Shown: piece by piece, positions 1 to 10,470 of the stretch | How the letters are laid out: every line of letters begins with the position of its first letter | Numbering within the stretch: the stretch's first letter is position 1 | Assembly: GCA_028564925.1 (NCBI GenBank) | Contig: CM053033.1 | Span: 202,825,607-202,889,606 of the forward strand | DNA from: Lithobates sylvaticus | Taxonomy: Eukaryota > Chordata > Amphibia > Anura > Ranidae | Direction: 5' to 3' | Length of the DNA: 64,000 nucleotides | Notes under the pieces: model-generated | Database searches by the model: none | The model's input: the letters and a program-made list of their open reading frames with translations, nothing else | What the model was told of the DNA's origin: nothing | Made by a program: the position numbers and the translations under genes

Positions 1-34
1 TCCCGTCGGAAAGTCTGATCGTGTCTATGGGGCT
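1..34. mobile_element. PIF/Harbinger MITE, right end only
   Basis: The first 34 bases carry the CGTCGGAAAGT..GATCGTGT..TATGGGGCT terminal signature of the Harbinger-type miniature elements that recur through the window, followed by TTA. The rest lies off the left edge. It ends in GGGGCT like the copy at 23730-24887, so it probably belongs to that subfamily. Confidence 0.75.
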
Positions 35-688
35 TTAGAATTTAGTTTTTTTGAGAAAAAATTTCCATCCCTGGAATTTTCTCATTAATATGGTTGAAAA
101 CAATCATCGATTTGACCCAACTAATCATTTAAAAAATCAACTGGACATTCCAAAAAAAAATTTTTGTAAAGAAATTCTAAAAGTGTATGTCAAGCCAACC
201 TGGAAATCCTCAGAGCCATTCTCATGCAGAGAAACCATAAATTGTTGGCTGAATATTTCCAGACTCCTACCGACAAATTTCTCCTGATGGTGGCAGCCAC
301 ACTATTATCTGCCCACATAGACCATCGGCCTGATCCTGCCAGAATAGAATAGCAGTTACTGGACTAATGACTTCTTATGTCTTTGTAGAACAGACATTTG
401 TTTCACTTTGATCCCAGTGAGGTCAGAACATTTAACTATATCCTTCTCCAGGAGAGGAGATAACACTGAAGCTCCGTGAACTTGAAATTCCTCTAAAATC
501 CTGTGACATAACTATTGTAACATCCCAGTCCTTAGAATACCCTGCAGGAAATTTGTCAGGCAAGTTATACGATGGATCTGGACACGTATCTAGTACAGGT
601 CAGCTTTCCATTGAACAAAGGATTTCCAATAGTGTCTTCTGACATCGCTACCCCCAAACCTACAATCCTGGACAGCTGGTGTTGTGTC
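35..688. other. Intergenic, nothing recognised
   Basis: AT-rich sequence with only short chance reading frames. I see no exon-like frame, RNA gene, terminal repeat or tandem array in it. Confidence 0.5.
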
Positions 689-1016
689 GAATACTGTCCC
701 CCGTCGGATAGTGACGCCGAAGGTCTCCAAAGATGGGTCCAGGTTCAAGCCCCACCATCCAAGTGGACATAGAGTTAGAATAAAAAATTTCTGAGCGAAG
801 CGAGGCTGTGCCCGAAGCGTGGCGAGTGAAGCGAGCCCACGAGGGACCCTGTTACTAAGTGCTACCGTATGTCCATTTGCATGGTGAGGCTTGAACCTGG
901 ACTCAGGTGCCGTTCATCTTCGGAGACTTTTGGAGTCTCCTTGTCCTCCCTACTGTGCAAGCGATGCGCCTGTGCAGTACAGAGCGGACACTATCCGATG
1001 GGGGGACAGTTTTTGG
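689..1016. repeat. Foldback repeat with tRNA-B-box-like arms
   Basis: Two arms (about 689-773 and 866-1016) are imperfect reverse complements. Both contain a GTCCAGGTTCAAGCC-type stretch, an ACCAT..AAxTGGACATA end and a CGGATAGTG segment; the right arm has about 65 extra bases. The loop holds GAGCGAAGCGAGGCTGTG, a sequence I recall from ranid repeats. GGTTCAAGCC resembles a pol III B box (GGTTCGANTCC), but no convincing A box was found, so a tRNA origin is only a possibility. Confidence 0.6.
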
Positions 1017-1215
1017 GAGAACACCGGCCGTGACCGTTTTCAAAGATATGTCATTCATTTAAGTGCTTCCTAAAGTAAAGTCTAACAGACTCAGGTGTGG
1101 TAGCTGCATTTGTTTTCTTTTTTTCAGGCTAAGACCATTTTCTACAAGTACAGAAAATACTTGTTGAGCCTGCCAGAAATTCAGTGTTCTTGTCACTTTC
1201 TGTACACTGAACTGA

Positions 1216-1649
1216 AAGTGGTTGTAAACCCTTTACAACCAATTTATACTACAGGCAAGCCTATAATAAGGCTTAACTGTAGCTACACTGGATATCTCCT
1301 AAACCTGCACGGTTTAGGAGATATCCCCTGTATTTGCATGTTCCGACGTCATCGACACATACGCACTTAAGCAAACTAAAGCAGTTGTACTGTGCCGTTG
1401 CCGGTGGCTCGCGCGCGCAATGAGTGACGTCATTGTGGCTCCAGCCAATCACAGCGCCGGGGCCGCGATACCCAGAAGTAACCCCCCGGAGATGTCGGCC
1501 GCCGGAGCGGTGAACGAGGACCGCTGCGGGGGCTTCGATCTAAGGTAAGTAATTCATAATGAGCTAGTATGCATACTACCTCATTATGCCTTTGTCATGC
1601 AGGTTTTTTTTTTTCTTTGGAATTTTTTTAAAAGTGTTTACAACCACTT
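1216..1649. mobile_element. TIR miniature element (AAGTGGTTGTAAAC family)
   Basis: It opens with AAGTGGTTGTAAACCCTTT and closes with the reverse complement GTGTTTACAACCACTT. Inside is a perfect hairpin at about 1291-1326 (GGATATCTCCTAAACC and its complement) and a GC-rich, CpG-rich core around 1400-1540. There is no coding capacity. I cannot assign a superfamily with confidence. Confidence 0.75.
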
Positions 1650-1678
1650 GAAGAGAGGGAGTTGTTTGTAGTCTAAAT

Positions 1679-1740
1679 CCTAGGGTGACTATGCTGCTCC
1701 TTCATAGATACAGTGAAGGAGTGAGCTATGTCACCCTAGG
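1679..1740. repeat. Short palindromic repeat
   Basis: CCTAGGGTGAC at the left and GTCACCCTAGG at the right pair perfectly. The inner arms (TGCTGCTCCTTCA and TGAAGGAGTGAGC) pair imperfectly around a short loop. It is probably a very small MITE or the end of one. Confidence 0.65.
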
Positions 1741-1765
1741 GCAGGAAGTGTGCTCCTAGCTGCAT

Positions 1766-2400
1766 AAGGACTCTATCACACAAGCGGACTGATCAGGTCC
1801 GCCTATCCATTTTTCAGGCGGACCAGATCAGACCATCCATAGCTCTCCATGGAGCAGATATGTCCGCTGACACCCACCGGCATCCGATGAGAGAAAAAGC
1901 TGAGTGCACACCGCTCAAAGCCACCTTTGGGATCTGATGAGCTGCTGGAAAAATCTGGGTGCCTGACTGGTCCGCAGCCAGAGAAATCCTTGAAACAGAG
2001 AAAAATGGTGGCACGTCTGGAAATAAAATTAAAAAAAAAACGTTTAATGAAAATCCAGAAATAAAGGAAGGATACATTGATCCAATAAGTTGCTCAGTGG
2101 ACGCGTTTCACACAAACGTGCTTACTCAATACTGAGTCCGATCCTATCCGAGCCAAAAACTGACAGATGTGGTTCCGTTCCCCATTCATCGTTTCGGATT
2201 GAATGACAGCCAGATGGAAACAGGCAGGTTGTTCGCTTCCATCCAACTGCCCCATAGAGGAGATCGGGCTGTGTCTGTGTCTGCTCTGCATAACGAACCT
2301 GTCGGACCTGTCATCCGGCTGCTCAGCGGGGATTAGCAGAGAGATGCTGAGCAGGTGGATCCGCTGGGCGGAGTCTGCCCCATGTGAATGGGGCTTAATA
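1766..2400. repeat. Probable non-autonomous transposon, limits uncertain
   Basis: The left part has an inverted pair CTGATCAGGTCCGCCT / AGGCGGACCAGATCAG at about 1788-1828. The right part runs through a GC-rich CAGGTGGATCCGCTGGGCGG segment to CCCCATGTGAATGGGGC. A hairpin-type motif with GTGTGAAACGCGTCC (reverse complement of about 2098-2112) lies inside. There is no coding potential, and the ends were judged by eye. Confidence 0.45.
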
Positions 2401-2764
2401 GAACATAGATTTGCAGTCTCAAAACATGGGGGAACCATATCTTAGGTTGAGCTAAATATTGCAGATGTCTAGGGGTGAAACGCTATATTTTACAAATAAA
2501 TATTTAATGCAGGTTGCACGCATGTTATTGGGTTTCCATACACTTCTGGATTTTCTAAAGGTAGAGCTTAGGAGATGCTTCTTTGTGACTGTCTCCCTCT
2601 AAATGAAAATCAATAAAAACCATGTAGCGCAGGTTTTTCAAAATTGGGGATGAGTCACTTTTCTATCGCATGAAGCTGCATGTGTAATTTTAGCTTCAGC
2701 TATTTAGTCCCGGTTCACACATATGCAATGAGGGAACCAGCACGATTCCTGGATCGACCACTTA
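2401..2764. other. Intergenic, nothing recognised
   Basis: No gene-like frame. A fragment resembling a common CCGGTTCACAC-type frog repeat occurs near 2708, but it is too short to classify. Confidence 0.4.
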
Positions 2765-3190
2765 TGCCACGTACACACGGTCGGAATTTCCTATGGAAAC
2801 GGTCCGATGGGAGCTTTTCATCGGATTTTCCGACCGTGTTTATGCCCATCTGTCTTTTTCTGTCGGAATTTCCGACAGACTTTGGATTGAGAACCTGTTC
2901 TTAATTTTTCAGACGGAAAACCTTTCTATTGGATTTTCCGATCGTGTGTATGCAATTCCGGCACGCAAAATTCCGATGCATGCTCGGAAACAATTCGACG
3001 CATGATCGGAAGCATTAAACGTCCCTTTTATAGTGCCGTCGAACCTATTGTATCCCGCGGTGTTGTTGACTGTCGGAATTTGGTGTGACCGTGTGTAGGC
3101 AAGATAGTTTGAGCGAAATTCCGTCTGAACTCCGACGGGAAAACCATCAGAGCTTTTTCCGACGAGAATTCCGACCGCGTGTACGCGGCA
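2765..3190. mobile_element. PIF/Harbinger MITE, ~426-bp subfamily
   Basis: The ends TGCCACGTACACACGGTCGG and ..CCGCGTGTACGCGGCA are inverted repeats. TTA precedes the element; the right flank TCA is an imperfect duplicate. The interior repeats the TCGGAATTTCCGA motif in both orientations. It is a sister copy of 43217-43641, same length within one base, and carries no coding sequence. Confidence 0.9.
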
Positions 3191-3191
3191 T

Positions 3192-3495
3192 CACCCCGAT
3201 CTGTGACCCAGCGAGTCTCACAGACTCGCTGATCACAGAGCGCGTGCCCTGCAGGGGGCGCGCAGGTCGCTCGGGCACGGGAAGACGTCAATAGATGTAG
3301 TCCCGGCAAAGCAGGTCTGCGCTGTAGCCGTCATTCGGCTATAGCATTGATCTGAAGTGACTAGACTCTCCAGTTCCAGTGGTAGAAATATAGTTTTATC
3401 TCTTGAGTAAATACCCTTTTTTATGTATGCTAATAGTCAGCTAGCTTTGCTTACTGCAGTTTGGCATTGCATGCTATTGCTGAGCCTGTGATCTA
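3192..3495. repeat. GC-rich unclassified repeat remnant
   Basis: The stretch has a small inverted pair around GCGAGTCTCACAGACTCGC and a GC-rich segment with CAATAGATGTAGTCCCGGC. It looks like the debris of a non-autonomous element, but no paired ends are clear. Confidence 0.35.
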
Positions 3496-3499
3496 CTAG

Positions 3500-3684
3500 A
3501 ACCCCCACATCTGCATTGCAGAATCTAACAGGTTTTCTTCTAAGATTGTCCTGTATTTGGCTCCATCCATCTTCCCATCAACTCTGACAGCTTCCCTGAC
3601 TCTGATGAAGAAAAGCATCCGCACAACATGATGCTGCCACTTGTTCAAGGTGATGCGCAGTGTTTGTTTTCCGCTACACATAGC
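3500..3684 (-). pseudogene. Tc1 transposase, middle fragment
   Basis: The minus strand encodes GKMDGAKYRTILEENLLDSA, the stretch just before the second catalytic aspartate of Tc1 transposases. In another frame just upstream lies GSIMLCGCF (normally GSIMLWGCF). Frames change within 190 bases and the catalytic DDE triad is not complete here, so it is a dead fragment. It continues the transposase whose N-terminal part is at 4925-5275. Confidence 0.8.
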
Positions 3685-4458
3685 TACCGTATTTATCGGC
3701 GTATAACACGCACCCCAAGTTTAGGAGGAATTTTAAGGAAAAAAAGTTTTAGGAGAGAAGTTTAGGGGAAAAAAAAACTTACATTTAAGCGTCATTTGCA
3801 GCTTGCCCAGCGTCATTTGCAGCTTGCCCAGCGTCATTTGCAGCTTGCCCAGCGTCATTTGCGGCTTGCCCAGCATCATTTGCGGCTTGCCCAGCGTCAT
3901 TTGCAGCCTTTCCCAGCGTCATTTGCAACCTGCCCAGCGTCTTTTTCAACCTGCCCAGCGTCATTTGCAACCTGCCCAGCGTCATTTGCAACCTGCCCAG
4001 CGTCATTTGTAACTTGCCCAGCGTCATTTGTAGCTTGCCCAGTGTCATTTGCAGCTTGCTAGTGTCATTTGCAGTTTGCCAGCATTTAAATTTCCCGCCG
4101 CGAGACAAACCGCGCATGCGCGGCCAAAAAAGACCGAACCGCGGCCGAAAAAGACAGAGCCGACTGTTCGGCTCCGCTCGGAGTCCCGCCTCCCTGCTGT
4201 TTCGGGAGCGAGCGCAGGGAGGCTGAACAGCCGGCTTCGGTCTTTTTCGGCCGCGCTTCGGCTTTTTGCGGCCATTTTCGGCCGCGGTTCGGCCTTTTTC
4301 GGCCGCGGTCGCCATTTTTCGGCCGTGGTCGCCATTTTTCGGCGCCGCAACCGGTTTTGTCATTTTTTTTGGGGGGTATCGGCGTATAACACGCACCCAC
4401 GACTTTCCCCCGATTTTAAGGGGGAAAAAGTGCGTGTTATACGCCGATAAATACGGTA
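3685..4458. mobile_element. TIR element carrying a 21-bp minisatellite
   Basis: The left end TACCGTATTTATCGGCGTAT and the right end ATACGCCGATAAATACGGTA are exact inverted repeats, extended by AACACGCAC. A third copy of the TATCGGCGTATAACACGCAC motif lies at 4377-4397, facing the right end as a hairpin. The interior is the 21-bp array (3787-4085) and a CG-rich tract of GGCCGCGGTCG/CCATTTTTCGG units. It sits cleanly inside a Tc1 sequence (..CACATAGC / TTTGCTTTTAGG..). The superfamily is not assigned. Confidence 0.85.
3787..4085. repeat. Minisatellite, 21-bp unit, about 14 copies
   Basis: Unit: GCGTCATTTGCAGCTTGCCC plus A, repeated about 14 times with substitutions (cagctt, cggctt, caacct, tagctt variants). 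Because 21 is a multiple of three, it opens long reading frames on both strands, which are not genes. Variants are grouped along the array (cagctt first, caacct in the middle), as expected from local duplication. Confidence 0.95.
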
Positions 4459-4575
4459 TTTGCTTTTAGGCCAAAAAGTTCAATTTTGGTCTCACATGGC
4501 TTTTCGCAAACTGTGAACGGGACTTCTTATGGCTTTCTATCAAAAATGGCTTTCTTCTTGCCACTCCTCCATAAA

Positions 4576-4944
4576 CATAGCTCCCAAATGTGCCTGATTT
4601 GGAGGGACTGTCCCTGATTTGGAGCAATGTCCCTCATTCATTCCTCCTCATTTGTCCCTCATTTTGGTCTGATCTATTATAGATGTATATAAAATGCACT
4701 TTTTATCTATCAAAAATGTTTTCCAGCGCTAAACCTTTCATCTGATTTCTAAATTGCTGCATTTGTAAATTCCAAAAGCCAATATGAAGGAATAGTAGTG
4801 GTAAAAAAAGCACTTGTGGGTTTAACCAATGTTGTTTATTTGTACAATTCTCCTTTAAGAGGCGTGACAAGGGGTGTGTCCTATGCCTGAATACTTTTGC
4901 TGATAGGTGTCCCTCATTCCCATCTCAAAAAGTTGGGAGGTATG
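4576..4944. mobile_element. Repeat inserted in Tc1, CATAGCTCCCAA ends
   Basis: It begins CATAGCTCCCAA and ends TTGGGAGGTATG, an inverted repeat with one mismatch. ATAAA flanks both sides (4571-4575, 4946-4950) as a probable target duplication. The interior has duplicated TGTCCCTGATTTGGAG-like phrases and no coding frame. Removing it joins ..CCACTCCTCCATAAA to GGACAGATTTGTGGAG.., an ordinary Tc1 sequence. Confidence 0.7.
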
Positions 4945-5275
4945 TATAAAGGACAGATTTGTGGAGTGCACGACTAATAGTTGTCCTGTGGACAGATTCT
5001 CCAACCTGAGTTGTTGATTTCTGCAGCTCCTCCAGATTTACCATGGGCCTCTTGGCTGCTTCTCTGATTAATGCTCTCCTTGCCCGGTCTGTCAGTTTAG
5101 GTGGACAGCCATGTCTTGGTAGGTTTTCAGTTGTGCCATACAGTACTCTTTTTATTTTCGGATTATGGATTGAACAGTGCTCCGTGAGATGTTCAAAGGG
5201 ATATTTTTTTATAACCTGCTTTAAACTTCTCCACAACTTTATCCCTGACCTGTCTGTGTGTTCCTTGGCTTTCAT
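4925..5275 (-). pseudogene. Tc1 transposase N-terminal part (broken)
   Basis: The minus-strand frame contains MKAKEHTDRSG, then the paired-like DNA-binding region: IKLWRSLKQVIKKYPFEH, GRPPKLTDR-like CPPKLTDRARRALIREA, and VNLEELQ followed by VHRTTISRALHK. The order and spacing match a Tc1 transposase helix-turn-helix region of about 110 residues, against about 340 for the whole protein. The catalytic part is on the far side of two insertions (3500-3684). The gene cannot be functional. Confidence 0.85.
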
Positions 5276-5387
5276 GATGATGTTTTTTCACTAAGGTTCC
5301 CTAGCAAACAGGGCTTCACAGAACAGCTGTATTTATACTGAAATTAAATTACACCCAGGTGGACTCTATTTGCTCATTAGGTGACTT

Positions 5388-5565
5388 ATTTATTTATTTT
5401 TTATTCTTTTTATTCAAGTTTAAATACAAAACAGAGCCTATAGGGCATACCCAGACTCGGTCCACATACATCACAAAACATAAACAGTATAAAAATAAAA
5501 TCTTAACAGTAGTGCCGCTATTGGCACTAGAACAAAACTACATGCTCCAGTAACTTCCGAGATTG
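5388..5565 (-). mobile_element. Probable LINE 3' end, antisense
   Basis: A T-rich start (TTATTTATTTTTTATTC) leads into TTTAAATACAAAACAGAGCC..CATACCCAGACTCGG. Read on the minus strand this looks like a short 3' UTR ending in an A-rich tail, as in the truncated L1 copy at 50228-50368. No target duplication was found. Confidence 0.4.
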
Positions 5566-5568
5566 TTA

Positions 5569-5735
5569 TGCCTCGTACATGCAGTCGGAATTTCTGACAG
5601 AAAAAGTCTGATGGGAGCTTATGGTCGGATATTCCGACAGTGTGTATGCCCCATCTGACTTTTTCTGTCGGAATTTCCGACGGACTTAGATAGAGAACAT
5701 GTTCTAAATTTTTGCATCGGAAATGCCGACATCTA
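5569..5735. mobile_element. PIF/Harbinger MITE, truncated
   Basis: It starts TGCCTCGTACATGCAGTCGG after TTA and continues with the GGAATTTCTGACAGAAAAAG and TCGGAATTTCCGACGG blocks of the 426-bp subfamily. It stops after about 165 bp, where an unrelated repeat begins. Confidence 0.85.
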
Positions 5736-5739
5736 TTAA

Positions 5740-6182
5740 ATCTTCTGCCCTTGTTGTTTTAACTTTGGATATTAAAACATCTTTTTCTGCCAGTAAATAC
5801 CTTATACAGCCCACTTCCTGTTTCTTGTCTGGTAAAAAGCCTAGGCTTATGACATCATGCACAGCTCTCCCTCTCACTCTTCTGAGAGTTTGCCAGGAAG
5901 GGAGGGGGATGAGTCATAAGAGGGCCAATGAGAGCTGCAGAGCTGGAGGTGTGCCTCTGTGTGTCTGTGTAAATCCAGGAAGTGAACAGGCAGCAGCCTC
6001 AGCTGCCCACAGTTAATATGGTTGCAGTCAGACTCAGTGGAGGGAGATTTCTGCAGCATATTTGGCAGGTACAGAATCACAGTATATATAAAATAATATG
6101 CAAAGTGGTTGGAGGGTAGCTTCACAATGGCAAATGTTTTTATTACAAATTATGTGAGCAGACTACAGTTCCTCTTTAATAA
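5740..6182. repeat. Frog interspersed repeat ending in AGTTCCTCTTTAA
   Basis: A non-coding segment with CCACTTCCTGTTTCTTGTC and a right end GACTACAGTTCCTCTTTAA. I recognise the layout from ranid genomic sequence (elements beginning TTAAAGAGGAACTGTAGTC), but the left end is not intact here. The type of element is not certain. Confidence 0.5.
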
Positions 6183-6289
6183 GATGGAAGTCACAATTAT
6201 TAGACATGTGTTGTAAGACAACTGTTAGTTAGCACCTGGCGCACACACGGACAACAGCAGACTTTCGGAAGCACTAGTGCGCATGAGCG

Positions 6290-8890
6290 CAGACTCCTAC
6301 CAGGTACGTGACAGTACCAGTCAGCCGCGGATGGAGTCTGAAAGGGAGATCAATCTCTGCACTAACATATATAGTGCAGGGACTTCAGAAGAATCTAAGT
6401 CGCATGGAAGAGCGACTCTCGGACAATATGAATATCGCACTGGCCTATGCTTTCCCTTCAGTCACAGATTCCTCTGTTCAAACGGAGCTCAGGTTACTCC
6501 GGGAGGCTGCTCCCCCTCCGGAACCCAGAGTGCCTATTCCGGAACCCAGAGTGCCTATTCTGGAATGTTTTTTCGGGGACCGTGGAAAGTTTTGTTCCTT
6601 CCGGAATTCCTGCGAACTGTATTTCTCTCTGCTGCCCCAGACCCTTTCTTCAGAGGACATCAAGGTGGGGTTCATCATTACCCTGTTATCTAAGGAACCG
6701 CTTTCCTGGGCCCACCATCTCCAGGAACAACATGACCCTGTCCTGGCAACCACTGATTAATTTTTTGCAGCCAAGGCTGATCCTTTCTATCATCAGACTG
6801 CGGAGTCCAAGCTTGGCAAGTTACAACAGGGCCCAAGGCCTGTTGAGAACTATATAACCGATTTTCATATCTTGAGTGCAGATACACTATGGAACCACTC
6901 CGCACTTCGTCACCAGTGTCGCTTGGGACTTTCTGATACCTTAAAGGATGAGCTTGCCAGAGTGGGTATGCCCACATCTCTGGGGGATCTGATCAGCTTA
7001 ACTATCCAGATTGGCCGACGATTGCGGGAAAGGCAATCCGAAAAACTTCAAAAAAGCCCCTGTTGTGACTTCTAGATCTTCTGCTCCTTCATTGGTTGCA
7101 CTCTCCAGAGAGAAGGAACTGCTTAAGATTCACCATAGGAGATTTCGAAGGCCTCCTCTCTCCCCTGTTGAGCGCCTCCGACAGCAGCAAACCAATCTAT
7201 TGCAGGGAGGCTGGTCACTTTATACGGACTTGCCTGCTAAAACTCAACAGATCTTGTCCACGTCCGCCTCATATGATGTATCTTCCTGGAAAAGATCAGT
7301 CACGTCTCTCTCTTAGTGGAACTTCAGCACTCTGGAAGGACAATTTCTGTATCAGCTATTATAGACTCTGGGGCCTGTAGCTGTTTCATAGATTCCACAT
7401 TTGTCTCTCTACATCAGCTACCCGTATGTGCCAAGAAGCAAGGTTTCCATGTCCACCTGGCCGACGGTTCTGGCATTAAATCTGGGCCTGTTACTCAAGA
7501 AACCGCACCTATCCTCTGCCAAACTTCCGCAGGCCATCACGAACTCCTCCGGCTGGATGTCATAACATCACCTATGTTTCCTGTCATCCTCCGCATTCCG
7601 TGGTTGAAAGCCCATAATCCACACATTAATTGGCTTACAGGAGACATCTCCTTCTCTTCCAACTACTGCCTGACACACTGCTTTCCTGGAAATATGGTCA
7701 ACACCACCCCTCTGCTGAGTCTACAACCTGATCCTGAAACTTTAAAATGAGTCCATGCTGCCTACCACGATTACCTGGATGTGTTTAACAAGAAGGGTGC
7801 AGACACTCTTCCCCCCTATAGGACGAATGATTGTACTATTGAAGTTTTACCGGGAGCCGAGATTCCGTTTGGGCAGATCTATCCCCTCTCTGAACCTGAA
7901 CTGGAAGCTATAGGTGTCTACATAGACGAAAGTCTGAAAAAGCAGTTCATTCGGCCCTCCACGTCTCCTGCTGGTGCCGGTATCTTTTTCGCGAAGAAAA
8001 AAAACATTCATTGAGACCCTGTGTTGACTATCGGGACCTTAATAAGGTCAGAGTGAAGAACCGGTACCCCCTTCCTCTGATTCCGGAGCTCTTCCAGAGA
8101 CTAAGGGGGGCACGGGTGTTTTCCAAACTTGATCTAAGAGGAGCGTATAATTTAGTTAGAATTCGGGAGGGGGATGAATGGAAAACGGCCTTCCGGACAC
8201 GCTTCGGCCACTTTAAATATCTAGTTATGCCATTCGGACTCTCCAGCTACATTTCAGCACCTAGTGAACGATGTTTTCCGGGACTTTCTAGATCTATTTG
8301 TCATAGTATACCTAGATGACATTCTTATATTCTCTGAAACTATTGAATCACACCAGATCCATGTGAAAAAGGTGTTGAGTTGGCTCTGTGAACATCGTCT
8401 GTACGCTAAAGCTGAAAAATGCGACTTCGAAAAAAGAACCATACATTTTTTGGGACTTGTCATTTCTGCTGACGGTATTTCCATGGACCCACAGAAAGTG
8501 TCATCTGTCCTAGAATGGCCTGCTCACACCGACAGAAAGGCTGTCCAGAGGTTTGTGGGGTTTGCAAATTTTTATAGAAAATTTATCAAGAACTTTTCTG
8601 GCATCATTTCCCCCATTACACAATTAACAAAACTTGGCTTATGTGTTGGAGGTAGATGCCTCTGAGAGTGCGGTCGGAGCTATATTAGCCCAGCGTCAAG
8701 GACCCAAATCCTTACTTCATCCAGTGGCCTTCTTCTCAAAAAAACTGAATCCTTCTGAAAGGAATTGTGATGTCGGAGACCGAGAGTTACTGGCCACCAA
8801 GGCTGCTCTCGAAGAATGGCGCTACCTCTTGGAGGGAACATCTCACCCGATCCTCATCTACTTCCACTGTACACGATCCGCAACATTACT
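6290..8890 (+). mobile_element. Ty3/gypsy-type LTR retrotransposon fossil
   Basis: A decayed Metaviridae copy in + orientation, with parts in the usual order. A gag capsid-like region starts near 6308, and a zinc-knuckle remnant (YCREAGHFIRTC) lies near 7200. A retroviral-type aspartic protease (IIDSGACSCFID) lies near 7350. Reverse transcriptase spans about 7990-8620 ([21 protein letters not shown]), and RNase H about 8640-8890 ([12 protein letters not shown]). Several breaks (roughly half a dozen) separate these parts. No integrase and no LTRs were recognised, so this is a degraded internal piece. Judging by its decay it is old. Domain order PR-RT-RH and the YLDD motif point to gypsy rather than copia or DIRS. 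Confidence 0.93.
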
Positions 8891-9332
8891 GGACATAGCT
8901 GATGGCGGCGCCTCCTGCTTCCTCAGCTTCATCCTCTGCCTCAGAGTCGCTATCCGGCTTCCAAGATGCCCTGTCCTCACACCCACAGCCTGAGGTATAG
9001 GACATTCATAGACTTGATGAGGGATTATAAAGCAAACTCCAGATAATCAGCTAATTACACTGTTTAAATATGGGTGTGTGTCCTGTTTATCAGTTATTTT
9101 ATTCTGTTCAGACAATTTTTCAGATTACTCACTGCTGCCACACAGTGGCCTTACTATTCTCTGCTGCAGTTAGAGCAAGACAACTTGGTCAATGACTGCC
9201 CCAGCCTGTAACTGGATAATGTAAAAGAAGCAGCTGATTGATCAGTTCATTCTATCTGCAAGCTCTCTCTATTAGAGTGACAACACTGTGCAATACAGTA
9301 GAACTTGTTTGCTTACAGTCGTTACTCTCAGT
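8891..9332. other. Intergenic, nothing recognised
   Basis: No coding frame or paired repeat end was seen. It separates the gypsy fossil from the hAT MITE at 9333. Confidence 0.4.
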
Positions 9333-9778
9333 CAGGGGCGGATCCAGGGGGGCAATGGGGCAATTGCCCCCCCTGAGAAATTAGTGACAGGCAGGCAGGG
9401 GGATCAGTCAGCGGCGCCGGCGGGTAAGCCAGCAAATCAGTTAGCGGGGCCGGCGGGTGAGCCGGCAGATCAGTTAGCGAGTCGGTGGATCAGTCAGCGG
9501 GGCCGGTGGCTGAGCCGGCGGATCAGTTAGCTGGGCCCTTTGGTGGACCAGTCAGTGTGCCGGCGGGGATGGGCCGAACAGGCCAGTCAGCAGGTGAGTG
9601 GGCAGGCGGGGGAGCATAGAGGTGACATCATCTCTCACTGCCCGCCCTGCATCACCACTCTCCTGCCCTCACTGTGCAGCCACGGGCAGCAGAGAGATTA
9701 CATCATCTCTATGCTGCCTGCCTTCACGCTGGGACACAGCAAGTGAGAATCCGAGACTAGACTCTGGATCTGCCCCTG
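9333..9778. mobile_element. hAT MITE with perfect 8-bp TSD and minisatellite core
   Basis: CAGGGGCGGATCCAG at the left pairs with CTGGATCTGCCCCTG at the right. CTCTCAGT flanks both sides (9325-9332 and 9779-9786) without mismatch. The middle (about 9380-9600) is a degenerate GC-rich array built on GGCGGATCAGTTAGCGGGGC-like units of roughly 33 bp. No transposase. The 8-bp duplication and CAGGGG ends place it in the hAT superfamily. Confidence 0.93.
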
Positions 9779-9786
9779 CTCTCAGT

Positions 9787-10450
9787 CCTATTACATAGGT
9801 GGTTACATTTTATGGACTTTATAATGGTTTCAGCTTAATTGTATTGTATTATTTAAAAATGTATTTGTTTTTAAACTAATGATTTACATCTGATGTTATT
9901 AGAAATGCATATTCTTTGTTTTACTTACAGTATCTATTGCATGACAAAGGATTCCCAAAGCACTATAGGTTGTCATCTAAATAAAGTGCAGTAACAATTA
10001 CAGTATCTACTTTTAGGTATGCTGTTTTGTGTTTGAAACCTCACACAGGGCTGTAAAGAAAGGGGGGATTTGCTTTGTTGTCCCATTCACTTGTGTGTGT
10101 AAATTGCAGTTTGATCTATTGAACTCTGTAATCAGCAATATCATACAACAGGAGAAACTGGAAATTGTGAAAATTAGTACATCTAATCTTCATTACAGAT
10201 TACAAAACCATGTTACAGATTAATAAACCATTAAAAAAAAATATGTGATTTACATATTATCTGTCACACTTTATAGCTGGCAGGCTTATCTCTTGGTTCA
10301 GCAATGCATCTCCCTATACCACCTTTCCACTCCCATCCTGTTCACTGGACACTATGAAGTGTGGCAGAGGTGTGTGGATCACAAGACTGATAAAACAGAA
10401 CTATAAACTCTTGAGCGAGAAAAGCGGTTCCCATATATGCATTTCATCTG
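9787..10450. other. Intergenic, AT-rich, nothing recognised
   Basis: AT-rich sequence without a credible exon, RNA gene or terminal repeat. Confidence 0.4.
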
Positions 10451-10470
10451 AATGAAGCTGTCGGGCTGGA

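Larger units (their letters stand above)
3500..5387 (-). mobile_element. Tc1/mariner element, broken, split by two insertions
   Basis: Three blocks (about 3500-3684, 4459-4575 and 4946-5387) are consecutive parts of one Tc1-like transposon read on the minus strand. From 5' end to middle of the transposase these run right to left. The first block shares the stretch encoding RVDGKMDGAKY with the Tc1 copy at 38655-39480. The blocks are separated by a TIR element (3685-4458) and another repeat (4576-4944). Both TIR ends of the Tc1 copy are missing, so this is an internal fragment. Confidence 0.85.

Noticed and set aside
689-1016. Possible tRNA gene or tRNA-derived SINE (GGTTCAAGCC as B box)
   Set aside because: No A box at the right distance and no cloverleaf could be drawn; the structure is better explained as a foldback repeat.
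3785-4396. Minus-strand 203-codon frame (LQMTLGK repeats and a basic tail)
   Set aside because: The repeats come from the 21-bp array and the basic part from the CG-rich tract of the same TIR element; the frame is open on both strands.
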